Assembly (NCBI RefSeq): GCF_029269265.1
Contig: NZ_JARIXP010000003.1
Coordinates: 436,641-500,640 of the forward strand
Reading direction: 5' to 3'
Length of the DNA stretch: 64,000 bases
Source of the DNA: Rheinheimera sp. 1928-s
GTDB taxonomy: Bacteria; Pseudomonadota; Gammaproteobacteria; Enterobacterales; Alteromonadaceae
The notes below the pieces were generated by a model, which was not told where the DNA came from, made no database searches, and was given only the letters and a program-made list of their open reading frames with translations. Of the stretch, positions 16,311-24,433 are shown in pieces (the first letter of the stretch is position 1; every line of letters starts with the position of its first letter). The position numbers were made by a program, and so were the translations under genes.

Positions 16311-17200
16311 TAGGTGTAATAGGGATCTTTCATCGGGCCCACTGAACGCGAGCGTACAGGCTGCAGTGGTACCGGAGCCTGAGTACCAGGGTAAGCAGGA
16401 CCCCAGTTTACCGGGTCTCCGTGCATTTCCATCCTGGCATTGTCGGTATACCAATCCACCAGGCGGCCATCACAACGTAACAACCAAGTGGTGCCTTCCG
16501 GACCAGAGCGGAAATCACCGTGACGCACCAATGCAGGCCGGAAGAAATACACACCAGGCCACTGCTGACCAAAGTTAAACTCAAAAGAACCTTGTAAAGT
16601 GTAAGCCTCTTCATACACAGGGTGATGCGCTAATGGATGCTCCACCCAACCTGGCTTGGCCCGGATCAAACGGGTATAAAAATCGGTTTTTTCGTCGCGG
16701 AACAGCAATTTGATAAAAAGCCCCGCCACTGGGGTTCCTCCGGCGGAAAAGTCCATCGGGCTGCCAATTTCAACAGGGATCCAGTCCATTTTGTCACTGT
16801 GTTTGATCACCAGTTTTTGATCTGGTCGCACTGTGTCTTTGCTTTTGTCCGCAACGTCAAACTGCCAGTCACCAAACTCGCGGAAATACAGAATTTCGGT
16901 GCCGGCTTTCACCGACAATTCAGGGCACAGCACACCCACAGGGGTGCACCAGTAGCCACCTTCCGTCAGCAGCTCATCACCAATACGAACTTCGCCGCTA
17001 AGCACATACCATTCGGTTTGCGCTACATGCACACCAGCGGGTCTGGTCCAGTCTGTGTCAAATAATACCTTGGCAGAGACAGAGCCATCCTCTTCGTCAT
17101 AACTTAAGTGACGCTGGCGTGCTGAACCAGTACCACCCACCAGTTCCGACGGATGCCAGATCAAATCTTTTTCATCAACCATTTCTACATGCGGACGCAT
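16310..17200 (-). CDS. Bicupin-domain protein (DUF4437-like)
   Basis: This 296-residue protein carries two cupin domains. The first (about residues 40-115) holds GVHVAQTEWYVLSGEV and a Gly-rich turn. The second (about 190-260) holds HPLAHHPVYEEAYTLQGSF with His and Glu in metal-ligand positions, and VRHGDF with the second-motif His. The layout matches DUF4437-type bicupins. It lies between the LysR gene and leuD-like gene, in the direction of the latter, but with a 115-base gap that could contain its own promoter. Cupins include ring-cleaving dioxygenases, isomerases and sugar-binding proteins. A dioxygenase or isomerase in the island pathway would be logical, but no sequence feature proves it. 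Confidence 0.8.
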   Translation of the reverse strand: MRPHVEMVDEKDLIWHPSELVGGTGSARQRHLSYDEEDGSVSAKVLFDTDWTRPAGVHVAQTEWYVLSGEVRIGDELLTEGGYWCTPVGVLCPELSVKAGTEILYFREFGDWQFDVADKSKDTVRPDQKLVIKHSDKMDWIPVEIGSPMDFSAGGTPVAGLFIKLLFRDEKTDFYTRLIRAKPGWVEHPLAHHPVYEEAYTLQGSFEFNFGQQWPGVYFFRPALVRHGDFRSGPEGTTWLLRCDGRLVDWYTDNARMEMHGDPVNWGPAYPGTQAPVPLQPVRSRSVGPMKDPYYT

Positions 17201-17315
17201 ACCCTTCCCCTTAAACTTATTGCCCTATCTATTAGCTTCTATACTAACCACAGCAGTAAGCTGTGGAAAAATAGTGAGTTTTTATTACTCATATAGCCAA
17301 ATCTCTATGTATTGC

Positions 17316-17954
17316 TTACCCGGCCACATCAGTTGGCAACTCAAACAACCAGTGGCGGCGCTTTTGATAGTCCGACTCAAATGCTGCAATACTGTCAGCA
17401 CGTTTCAGCGTTAAACCTATCTGATCCAAGCCGTCCAGTAACATGTGCTGACATGCCTTGGCGATGACAAATTCATACACTGTGCCATCCACGCCGATCA
17501 CCTGACGGTGCGCCAAATCAATGCGGATTTGATGCTGTTGCGGGTCCTGAATTTGTGCTGCCATCGCTGCTATCACTTCGTCAGGCAGGGACAGCGGCAG
17601 AATGCCGTTGCGAATACAATTGCCATAAAAAATGGCACCAAAGCTGGGCGCGATAATGGCGCGGATTCCATATTCGGCCAAAGCCCACACCGCATGTTCA
17701 CGCGACGAACCACAGCCAAAATTTTTTCCCGCTAATAAGATACTGGTGCCCTGATAAGCTGATTGGTTCAGAATAAAATCCGGGTTGGGTTCACGGCCGC
17801 CCACCTGGGTATAACGCCAGCCCGCAAACAAACCTTCACCCAGACCTTGTTTGGACACCAGTTTCATTTCCCGCGATGGAATAATAGCGTCGGTGTCAAT
17901 ATTGGTACGCAGCAGGGCCGCAGCAACTCCGGTATGAGTTATAAAAGGTGTCAT
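17316..17954 (-). CDS. leuD: 3-isopropylmalate dehydratase small-subunit-like protein (LeuD family)
   Basis: This 212-residue protein is the swivelling small subunit of an aconitase-family hydro-lyase. It shows the LeuD features NIDTDAIIPSREMK near the N terminus, GKNFGCGSSREHAVWAL in the middle (substrate-specificity loop) and FGAIFYGNCIRNGILP. Its ATG overlaps the leuC-like stop as ATGA, so the subunits are coupled. The usual role is leucine synthesis. Here no leuA or leuB is nearby; instead an HMG-CoA-lyase-like gene is upstream. A catabolic paralogue that hydrates an unsaturated dicarboxylic acid such as citraconate, mesaconate or dimethylmaleate is equally possible. The family is certain; the use of the leu name is by homology only. 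Confidence 0.9.
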   Translation of the reverse strand: MTPFITHTGVAAALLRTNIDTDAIIPSREMKLVSKQGLGEGLFAGWRYTQVGGREPNPDFILNQSAYQGTSILLAGKNFGCGSSREHAVWALAEYGIRAIIAPSFGAIFYGNCIRNGILPLSLPDEVIAAMAAQIQDPQQHQIRIDLAHRQVIGVDGTVYEFVIAKACQHMLLDGLDQIGLTLKRADSIAAFESDYQKRRHWLFELPTDVAG

Positions 17955-19357
17955 GGCAAATAGTCCCTTGGGTCCGCTATCCGGCCCGCAATGGCCGAAG
18001 CTGCTACTGTGACAGGGCTGGCTAAATGAGTTCGGGTTTCCGGCCCTTGCCGGCCCTCAAAATTGCGATTGGTACTGCTAATGACACGTTTTTGAAAACC
18101 AAAATTTTCGCCACCGGCAAAAAAGCACATAGAACAACCAGGTTCACGCCATTCAAAGCCAGCGGCGATAAAGATCTGATCCAGCCCTTCGGCCTCCGCC
18201 ACACGTTTGACCGCTTTGGAACCGGGCACACAAATGGCTTTCACCCCAGCAGCCACTTTGCGCCCTCGCAAAATAGCTGCGGCTTCGCGCAAATCGCTGA
18301 TGCGGCTGTTAGTGCAGGAGCCAATAAAGGCGGCATCAATAACCAGACTGGTCAGCGCCTGACCTGGCTGCAGATCCATATACTGATAAGCACGCTGATA
18401 ACTGCTCTGGTCGCTGCTGGCTGATTGTTCCGGCATCACAGGTACAGTGCCTGTGACAGCGCAGGAATGCTGTGGACTGGTGCCCCAACTGACGACAGGT
18501 GCCAGTTGGCTGCAATCCAGACTCAGTTCTTTGTCAAAACGGGCATCGTGATCACTGAACAACGTATCCCAGTGCTGTTTCGCCTGCAGCCAACTATCGC
18601 CTTGTGGCGCATAAGGTTTGCCTTCGATGTAGTCTAATGTTTTGTGATCAGGCGCAATCAGGGCGGTAAAGGCGGAGAACTCCACCGCCATATTGCACAA
18701 GGTCAGACGCGCTTCAATACCCATTGCATCAATAACCTCACCGGCAAATTCAATGGCATAACCTGTGCCACCTGCAGCGCCATACTGCGCAATCAGCTGC
18801 AGTATCACATCTTTAGCTGTGACTCCGGGCTCGAGTACTCCTGTCAGGTTCACCCTCATGGTTTTTGGTTTTTTCACCACCAGCGTATTGGTTGCCAGTG
18901 CATGTTCGGCTTCACTGGAACCGACGCCCCAGGCCAAAGCCCCTAAGGCACCTTGTGAACAGGTATGGCTGTCAGGGCAAATCAGGGTGCAGCCTGGTTG
19001 CACTATGCCTAATTCAGGCGAAATCACATGCACTATGCCTTGCATAGGATCATCGATATCAAAGAGCCTGATACCTGCGGCCTGACTGGCTTTGCGGGTC
19101 GACTGGATAAATTGCTTACCACTGGGCACTAGCGTCTCGTCGGTTCTACCGCTGTGGGTGTCCACTATATGGTCCATGCTGCAGAACACTTTTTCCGGAT
19201 TAAGCACAGGACGGCCTGCGGCCACCAGACTTTCCAGAGCAACGGAGCCGGTGCGTTCATGCAAAAAGATACGGTCGATATACAGCAGTGACAGACTGTC
19301 TTCTAACACTGTCACTTCGTGATCGGCCCATAATTTATCGAATAAGGTTTGTGCCAT
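17951..19357 (-). CDS. leuC: 3-isopropylmalate dehydratase large-subunit-like protein (LeuC family)
   Basis: This 468-residue protein is the iron-sulfur large subunit of the LeuCD/aconitase family. The three cluster cysteines are visible in AAFIGSCTNSR and in REPGCSMCFF. Further family blocks are the CPDSHTCSQGALGALAWGVGSSE active-site region and the FEGRQGPETRTHLASPVTVAASAIAGRI C-terminal region. I chose ATG 19357: it shares one base with the upstream gene's TGA stop and gives the normal LeuC length. The longer in-frame reading from 19456 lies inside the upstream gene. It is coupled to the LeuD-like gene downstream. The genes flanking it (lyase and CoA-transferase) suggest a catabolic hydro-lyase, perhaps for methyl-substituted malate or maleate, rather than leucine synthesis. 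Confidence 0.9.
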   Translation of the reverse strand: MAQTLFDKLWADHEVTVLEDSLSLLYIDRIFLHERTGSVALESLVAAGRPVLNPEKVFCSMDHIVDTHSGRTDETLVPSGKQFIQSTRKASQAAGIRLFDIDDPMQGIVHVISPELGIVQPGCTLICPDSHTCSQGALGALAWGVGSSEAEHALATNTLVVKKPKTMRVNLTGVLEPGVTAKDVILQLIAQYGAAGGTGYAIEFAGEVIDAMGIEARLTLCNMAVEFSAFTALIAPDHKTLDYIEGKPYAPQGDSWLQAKQHWDTLFSDHDARFDKELSLDCSQLAPVVSWGTSPQHSCAVTGTVPVMPEQSASSDQSSYQRAYQYMDLQPGQALTSLVIDAAFIGSCTNSRISDLREAAAILRGRKVAAGVKAICVPGSKAVKRVAEAEGLDQIFIAAGFEWREPGCSMCFFAGGENFGFQKRVISSTNRNFEGRQGPETRTHLASPVTVAASAIAGRIADPRDYLP

Positions 19358-20286
19358 CAGGTGATCTCCAATCCTTTGGGTAAACCAGCCAATGGGGTAA
19401 AACCGTACAGTTCTGTGCCTGGCATGGCATAGGCAAACAACTCGCGGGCGGCACATAAAGCAGCAAAGTTAATACCGGTTTCCAGTCCCATAGACTCCAG
19501 CAAAAACACCAGGTCTTCGGTCACAATATTGCCACTGGCACCAGGCGCTGCCGGACAGCCACCAATGCCGCCCATAGATGCATCCACTGTGCTAATGCCC
19601 ATATCGATGGCTGCCAGTGCGTTAGCTAAACCCTGGCCACGGGTATTGTGCAGATGCACACCGCAGAGCTTGTCCTTGCCTACGGCAGACCACACCTTAG
19701 TGATCAGGCGGCGCAGCTGAACCGGATGGGCACTGCCGGTGGTATCCGACAGCCCCACTTCGTGACAACCGGCGGCAAGCGCCGCTTCAGCCAGTTGCAC
19801 CACCAAAGATTCAGAGACCGGCCCTTCGAGGCTACAGCCAAAGGCGGTCGACAGGCCCACTTCAAAATGCGGGCGCTTAGCAACAGGCAGGGCATTCACC
19901 AATTGCGCAATACGGGCAATTTCTTCAAGCATTTGTGCATGGCTGCGTTTCACATTACGCAGACTGTGGGTTTCGCTGACCGACAGCGGAATGCTGATTT
20001 TATGCGCGCCTGCGGCAATGGCATGTTCAGCGCCGCGAAAATTGGGCACCAGCACCGCTATCTGTAAGCCGTCAATAGTAAGGCCGTGAGCTACCAGTTC
20101 AGCCGTGTCAGCCAGTTGCGGCAGCACAGTGGCAGGCACAAAAGAGCCAACTTCAATTTCCCGGATACCTGCTGCGGCCAGTGCCGTGATCCACTGTTTT
20201 TTCGCAGCAGTTGGCATAATGGTGGCAATACTTTGCAAGCCATCGCGTGGCCCCACTTCACTGATCAAAATGTCTACGCCACTCAT
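19357..20286 (-). CDS. Hydroxymethylglutaryl-CoA lyase-like enzyme
   Basis: This 309-residue TIM-barrel enzyme is of the HMG-CoA-lyase/DRE-TIM metallolyase family, which cleaves 3-hydroxyacyl-CoA compounds to acetyl-CoA or propionyl-CoA plus a keto acid. It shows EVGPRDGLQ at residues 10-18 with catalytic Arg14 and metal ligand Asp15, a metal-binding HLHNT, the active-site loop GGIGGCPAAPGASGN with the conserved Cys, and VTEDLVFLLESMG. It is the first gene of the minus-strand operon with leuC-like and leuD-like genes, and is divergent from a CaiB-type CoA-transferase, with the candidate LysR operator between. The substrate may be HMG-CoA, or a citramalyl-CoA-like thioester made by the CoA-transferase. 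The latter fits the neighbours better but is unproven. Confidence 0.9.
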   Translation of the reverse strand: MSGVDILISEVGPRDGLQSIATIMPTAAKKQWITALAAAGIREIEVGSFVPATVLPQLADTAELVAHGLTIDGLQIAVLVPNFRGAEHAIAAGAHKISIPLSVSETHSLRNVKRSHAQMLEEIARIAQLVNALPVAKRPHFEVGLSTAFGCSLEGPVSESLVVQLAEAALAAGCHEVGLSDTTGSAHPVQLRRLITKVWSAVGKDKLCGVHLHNTRGQGLANALAAIDMGISTVDASMGGIGGCPAAPGASGNIVTEDLVFLLESMGLETGINFAALCAARELFAYAMPGTELYGFTPLAGLPKGLEIT

Positions 20287-20354
20287 GTATTTTCTTCACC
20301 CCTGCAGCAAAACACATCGTCCGGACAAATAGGACTTACAACCAAACACTATTT

Positions 20355-20370
20355 GGTATAATATTATATC
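20355..20370. promoter_or_regulatory. Candidate LysR operator, copy 3
   Basis: GGTATAATATTATATC lies midway in the 137-base divergent region between the lyase gene (start 20286) and the CoA-transferase gene (start 20424). It is a near-perfect inverted repeat and matches the copies at 8831 and 12255 at 13 of 16 positions each. Confidence 0.6.
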
Positions 20371-20423
20371 ATTAAACCATTGGTAACCAGCTTTATTTAG
20401 TACACAGCAACGGACGGACAGAG

Positions 20424-21605
20424 ATGCAGAACAGCCTTCAACCCTTACGAGGGATTAAAGTCGTCGAGTTTAGCCATATGGTGATGGGCCCTGCGACTGG
20501 CCTGATTTTGGCCGATTTGGGTGCAGAAGTGATCAAAGTGGAACCGCTGAAAGGCGACAATACCAGACGCCTGAAAGGCTCTGGTGCTGGCTATTTCACT
20601 ATGTATAACCGCAATAAAAAAAGCCTCTGCGTGGATTTGGATACAGCGCAGGGATTGCAGTTAGTCAAAGAGCTGGTGGCCACAGCGGATGTGGTGATTG
20701 AAAACTTTCGCCCCGACGCACTGGAGAAATATGGCCTGGACTACGATAGCCTGTCGGCTAAACACCCTGGCATTGTCTACTGTTCATTAAAAGGTTTTTT
20801 AAGCGGGCCTTATCAGCACCGTACCGCGCTGGATGAAGTGGCGCAAATGATGGGGGGCTTAGCCTATATGACCGGCTTGCCGGACAAACCCATGCGTGCC
20901 GGCGCTTCAGTGATTGACATTACAGGCGCCATGTTTGGTGTCATTGGTATTCTTGCCGCGCTGCAGGAAAGGCAGCGCAGCGGCCTTGGTAAAAAGGTGC
21001 AAAGTGCGCTGTTTGAAACGACCGCCTTTCTGGTAGGGCAGCATATTGCGCAAGGGGCTATCAGTGGTGTTGAACCGCCACCTATGTCAGTACGCCAGTC
21101 GGCCTGGGGAGTGTATGACTCTTTTACCACAGCAGATAACGAAAAAGTCTTTGTCGCTGTGGTGAGTGATACCCAGTGGCGCAAATTTTGTGAAGCTTTT
21201 GAGCTGACCGACTTCGCCGGCGATACCAGACTGGACACCAATAGCGGACGTTTTGATCACCGCACTATGATCATACCCAAACTCACGCTGGTGTTTGCAC
21301 AAATGCCAACTGACAGCCTGATGCAAAAACTCGATGCCATAGGCCTGCCTTACGCCCCGGTGAACAAGCCGATGGACCTGGTCAGCGATCCACACCTGAA
21401 TGCAGGTGGTTTAGTGGATATCCATCTGGAGAATGGCTCTCATATCAAACTGCCGGCCTTGCCCATAGAGATGAACCAGCAAAAATTCGGCCTGCGTTGC
21501 AACCCGCCCAAAGAAAGCGAAAACGTTCAGCAGCTGCTGTCCACGCTGGGCTATTCTGACGCACAAATTACACAATTGATTGCCTATCATGTGGTACGCG
21601 GCTAG
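20424..21605 (+). CDS. CaiB/BaiF family CoA-transferase
   Basis: This 393-residue protein is a class III CoA-transferase, which moves CoA between carboxylic acids through an Asp-acyl intermediate. The N terminus LRGIKVVEFSHMVMGPATGLILADLGAEVIKVE is highly typical, and the catalytic Asp137 lies in RTALDEVAQMMGG. NFRPDALEKYGLDY and the C-terminal LGYSDAQITQL are further family marks. It is divergent from the lyase/LeuCD-like operon. Class III enzymes activate citramalate, itaconate, formate, carnitine or benzylsuccinate. A transferase next to a lyase and a hydro-lyase matches the logic of citramalate or methylmalate degradation. The exact acid is unknown. Confidence 0.92.
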   Translation: MQNSLQPLRGIKVVEFSHMVMGPATGLILADLGAEVIKVEPLKGDNTRRLKGSGAGYFTMYNRNKKSLCVDLDTAQGLQLVKELVATADVVIENFRPDALEKYGLDYDSLSAKHPGIVYCSLKGFLSGPYQHRTALDEVAQMMGGLAYMTGLPDKPMRAGASVIDITGAMFGVIGILAALQERQRSGLGKKVQSALFETTAFLVGQHIAQGAISGVEPPPMSVRQSAWGVYDSFTTADNEKVFVAVVSDTQWRKFCEAFELTDFAGDTRLDTNSGRFDHRTMIIPKLTLVFAQMPTDSLMQKLDAIGLPYAPVNKPMDLVSDPHLNAGGLVDIHLENGSHIKLPALPIEMNQQKFGLRCNPPKESENVQQLLSTLGYSDAQITQLIAYHVVRG

Positions 21606-22008
21606 GTTTTTCTATTAAACCGCCACTCAAACACGATCCCTGCCGGGGCAGGTTCAGGGATCGCACCAATGACCATTTTACTGACAAGAATCATTCCCAA
21701 CTCACATTACTACCCGCGACAGCAGCTCCATAAAGGGCAAACCTCGGTGCTGCAGGCTGACGGAGGAATCCGGGGAATGGCCGGTTTTGGCCATAATGCT
21801 TTCTTCGGGCCAGTACTGCATTTACCCTGCAAACTGGCTAAATGTTTCGCCACATTTTCAGCATGGCACTTTGCCGCTGTGGCTCATCATATGCAGCAGT
21901 TGCACTGCGACCTGACCAAACAAGGTGACTGGTGCTGAATCTTTGGAACGGAAAATAACTAACCTAAGCAGACCCCTGGCCACAGAAACCTAGCTTTTAA
22001 GTACAGAT
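21606..22008. other. Gene-poor gap with a strong inverted repeat
   Basis: No convincing gene is visible in these 403 bases. An 89-codon open frame at 21669-21938 has no family resemblance and no ribosome site. After the CoA-transferase stop there is a perfect 9-bp inverted repeat (CGATCCCTG at 21634-21642, CAGGGATCG at 21655-21663) that also contains an alternative CCTGCC-GG-GGCAGG hairpin. There is no T-tract. It may act as a transcript end or be a trace of a mobile repeat. Confidence 0.45.
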
Positions 22009-22326
22009 CTACTCCCAGCTTACGCCTTTTTTCTCGCGTATCGCTGCCTGCAATAGTGCAATTAAAGGCACGGCGCGGTGTTTTAGCGGAATCGCATTGG
22101 GTTTTTCCTGGTCTTTATCTGCTGAATCATCAGGTAATTCAGCCTGTTCCCGGGCTTCCAGTTCTGATAAGCCTTGTTGCAACAAAGCTAAAGCTTCAGC
22201 GACGTCTTCGGCAAATAAAGCACCTGGCGCTTTAGGTAAACGCCCCATCAGCTCTAGCAACTTCAAAGCGATATTGCCAAACATCTGCACCGGCGCTGCG
22301 GCTATGGATTTAAAAGTGATTAACAT
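22009..22326 (-). CDS. DUF1840 family protein
   Basis: This 105-residue cytosolic protein matches the small DUF1840 family. The N terminus MLITFKSIAAAPVQMFGNIALKLLELMGR is the conserved core, followed by a GALFAEDVAEALALLQQGL helix, an acidic linker (about residues 60-76) and a C-terminal block HRAVPLIALLQAAIREKKGVSWE. The function of the family is not known to me. It stands alone, convergent with the gap after the CoA-transferase and divergent from the lipoprotein gene. It is probably part of the core genome and marks the right limit of the catabolic island. Confidence 0.88.
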   Translation of the reverse strand: MLITFKSIAAAPVQMFGNIALKLLELMGRLPKAPGALFAEDVAEALALLQQGLSELEAREQAELPDDSADKDQEKPNAIPLKHRAVPLIALLQAAIREKKGVSWE

Positions 22327-22511
22327 AACAATCTGATATTCCGGATAAATGAAGATTCAGCATGCGCTGTTCTGCAACAAACCACAAGCAAACAACAAAT
22401 GACGACTGAAGAACTCGACTGACGTCTATACAAAAGCGGCATACCTCTTTAGAATTCAGTAAAATCTGCAAAATTTTACATAAGCTAACGATCTGGTTAC
22501 AAGGATGATGT

Positions 22512-24383
22512 ATGACAGTGTTGCCACGTTTTTTTCATAGTCTGGTTTTAGCCTTACCTCTGCTGCTATTGGCAGCCTGTGGTGGTTCAGATAAAACCGA
22601 AGACGCGACAGCTGTGACTGTCAGCGCCAGCAACGCCAGTCTGGATATTGGTTTTCCAGAGCGTTTTACCACTATTTCCGCCACGGTCAGGGATACAAAT
22701 GGCGCATTGTTGCGTAACGCCACAGTTCAATTCAGTACCAATTTGGGTAGTTTTAGTGCCACAGAAGTGATGACACGCACTACAGCTGAAACAGGCCGGG
22801 GTGGCTCTAATGACGCAGGGGATGGTGTAGCAGCTGTTCGCTTATACCCGGGCCAAAGTGCAGGTTCCGCTACTGTCACTGCTTATGTCAATGGTGTGCA
22901 GACCACTACTACTGTCACTATCGCCGGTACTGCTGTAGAACCTGAACGGCCAGTACCTGCCAGTATCAGCATTGCCGCCAGCGAACGTGCCATTTATGTG
23001 GCCGGTGTAGGTCAAATGGAAAGCAGCACTATTACGGTGCGTTTACTCACATCCACTGGTGGCGCTGCGCAAGATGCTCCGGCCGGAGTAAATAATGTGC
23101 GGGTTAGTTTTACAACTCAACCAAACGGCGGAGAAATGCTGTTGGGCACTCAGGCCTCTGGCCAACTGGTACAAAATACTAAAACTCTGGATGTTGCCAC
23201 CACCAATGGTGTGGCTACTTTAACTCTGAGTTCAGGCCAGTTACCCGGCGTGATCGAATTACGGGCAGAAGCGTTAAATGCTTCAGGGCAAAGTTACGAT
23301 CCAGTGATTCAAACCACTGCGTCAGCACTTAGCATAGCTTCTGGCCCAGCTCACTCTATTGTGTTCAGTTATCCGGTCGCTGCAAGTATTCAAAATATGA
23401 ACAACGGTACTTACCGCCGCGAAGGTGGTTTGCTAGTCACCGACAGATACGGTAATCCTGTGGCAGATGGCACTGTGATCAACCTGGGTGTTATTGACAG
23501 TGTGTTATTGTCTAACAGAACACCACAAATTAACTATGGTTTTGGCACTACCGTCATTGATGGCAATGCATCCACTACGGCCAATTCGACAGTATTCACA
23601 GATTTAAGCAATGCGTTGTTTCAAAGCGCTGTCATTACCCGAAACAATACCTCTCGTTTTATTGAGGCTCAGGACAGGGTGCTTATTTTTAACGCCCAAG
23701 CTGAAGATAAAAGTCGTTTTGTCGCCGCCTTACCTAATCAGGCCACTACAGTGACAGTGAACAAAAACTACCTGAATACAGAAACTGGACTGGAATATCT
23801 GGTTGGAGCTTCATTGTTAGGTATGCAGGTTTCAGGTGTAGACCCAGCTAAAGAAGGTCTGGTCAGTGGTCAGGCGGTTACCCAGGACGGAGCGGCCAGC
23901 TTTTTTCTGACTTATCCTGCTAATCAGGACACCCTTTTAACCAGCTGTGTTTCATCCAGTTTAGACACACGCCACTCCCCCCGGGGTTCGGCTCAGGTGT
24001 GGGTTGTTGCAGAAGCCAGCGGCAGCAGCGCTACAACCATTGATGATAGGGCCTGTTTTTCCTACATCAGCCCAGCAGTTATTACATCGGGTATAACCAA
24101 TATCAGCGGAAATACCATTCTGAGTCTGGAAATCCGGGATCAGGGCTTAGTGCGCTTACCTTTCCTGAATTTTGAAGCGGGTATTAGTTACGATGACGAC
24201 AATATAGGTAATCTGCTGGTGTCTGTTGGTAGCTGCTTAGTCACAGGCAGCCGCCGCACAGATTTAAATGGTCAATGTGAATTAAGCATAACGACCACGG
24301 GTGGAGTTTCAGGGGATAGAGCGACTATCACCTTAGGCGTCACAAATGGCACGCCTTTAGCTATAACTGTTACTGTGCCTTAA
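22512..24383 (+). CDS. Lipoprotein with bacterial Ig-like domains
   Basis: This 623-residue protein has a lipoprotein signal: a hydrophobic helix ending LLLLAACGG, with the acylated Cys at residue 23. The mature part is Ser/Thr/Ala/Gly-rich. It has a first invasin/Big_1-like domain from about residue 35 (VTVSASNASLDIG, ISATVRDTNGALLRNATVQFST, GVAAVRLYPGQSAGSATVTAYV) and at least one more from about residue 145 (SISIAASERAIYVAG). The C-terminal 200 residues look like further beta domains without a clear name. It should sit on the outer-membrane periplasmic or surface side. Such proteins act in adhesion or as structural surface elements. It is a single-gene unit with AAGGATG before the start. 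Confidence 0.85.
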   Translation: MTVLPRFFHSLVLALPLLLLAACGGSDKTEDATAVTVSASNASLDIGFPERFTTISATVRDTNGALLRNATVQFSTNLGSFSATEVMTRTTAETGRGGSNDAGDGVAAVRLYPGQSAGSATVTAYVNGVQTTTTVTIAGTAVEPERPVPASISIAASERAIYVAGVGQMESSTITVRLLTSTGGAAQDAPAGVNNVRVSFTTQPNGGEMLLGTQASGQLVQNTKTLDVATTNGVATLTLSSGQLPGVIELRAEALNASGQSYDPVIQTTASALSIASGPAHSIVFSYPVAASIQNMNNGTYRREGGLLVTDRYGNPVADGTVINLGVIDSVLLSNRTPQINYGFGTTVIDGNASTTANSTVFTDLSNALFQSAVITRNNTSRFIEAQDRVLIFNAQAEDKSRFVAALPNQATTVTVNKNYLNTETGLEYLVGASLLGMQVSGVDPAKEGLVSGQAVTQDGAASFFLTYPANQDTLLTSCVSSSLDTRHSPRGSAQVWVVAEASGSSATTIDDRACFSYISPAVITSGITNISGNTILSLEIRDQGLVRLPFLNFEAGISYDDDNIGNLLVSVGSCLVTGSRRTDLNGQCELSITTTGGVSGDRATITLGVTNGTPLAITVTVP

Positions 24384-24433
24384 ACATCCGACGCCTGCCG
24401 TGCGGGGCTTTTTAGGCGTTAGGGTTGTTCCTG

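Noticed and set aside
17316-19357. Plain leucine-biosynthesis leuCD
   Set aside because: Not excluded, but leuA and leuB are absent and the genes are coupled to a lyase gene, so I kept the family name and flagged a catabolic role as likely.
1-21605. Base composition of the island versus the rest as proof of recent transfer
   Set aside because: By eye some left-hand stretches are richer in G and C, but spot counts on single 60-base lines ranged from 42 to 58 percent with overlap between regions. A proper sliding-window count is needed before any claim.
21669-21938. 89-codon open frame in the gap after the CoA-transferase gene
   Set aside because: No ribosome site, an unusual residue composition (many His and Cys) and no family resemblance.
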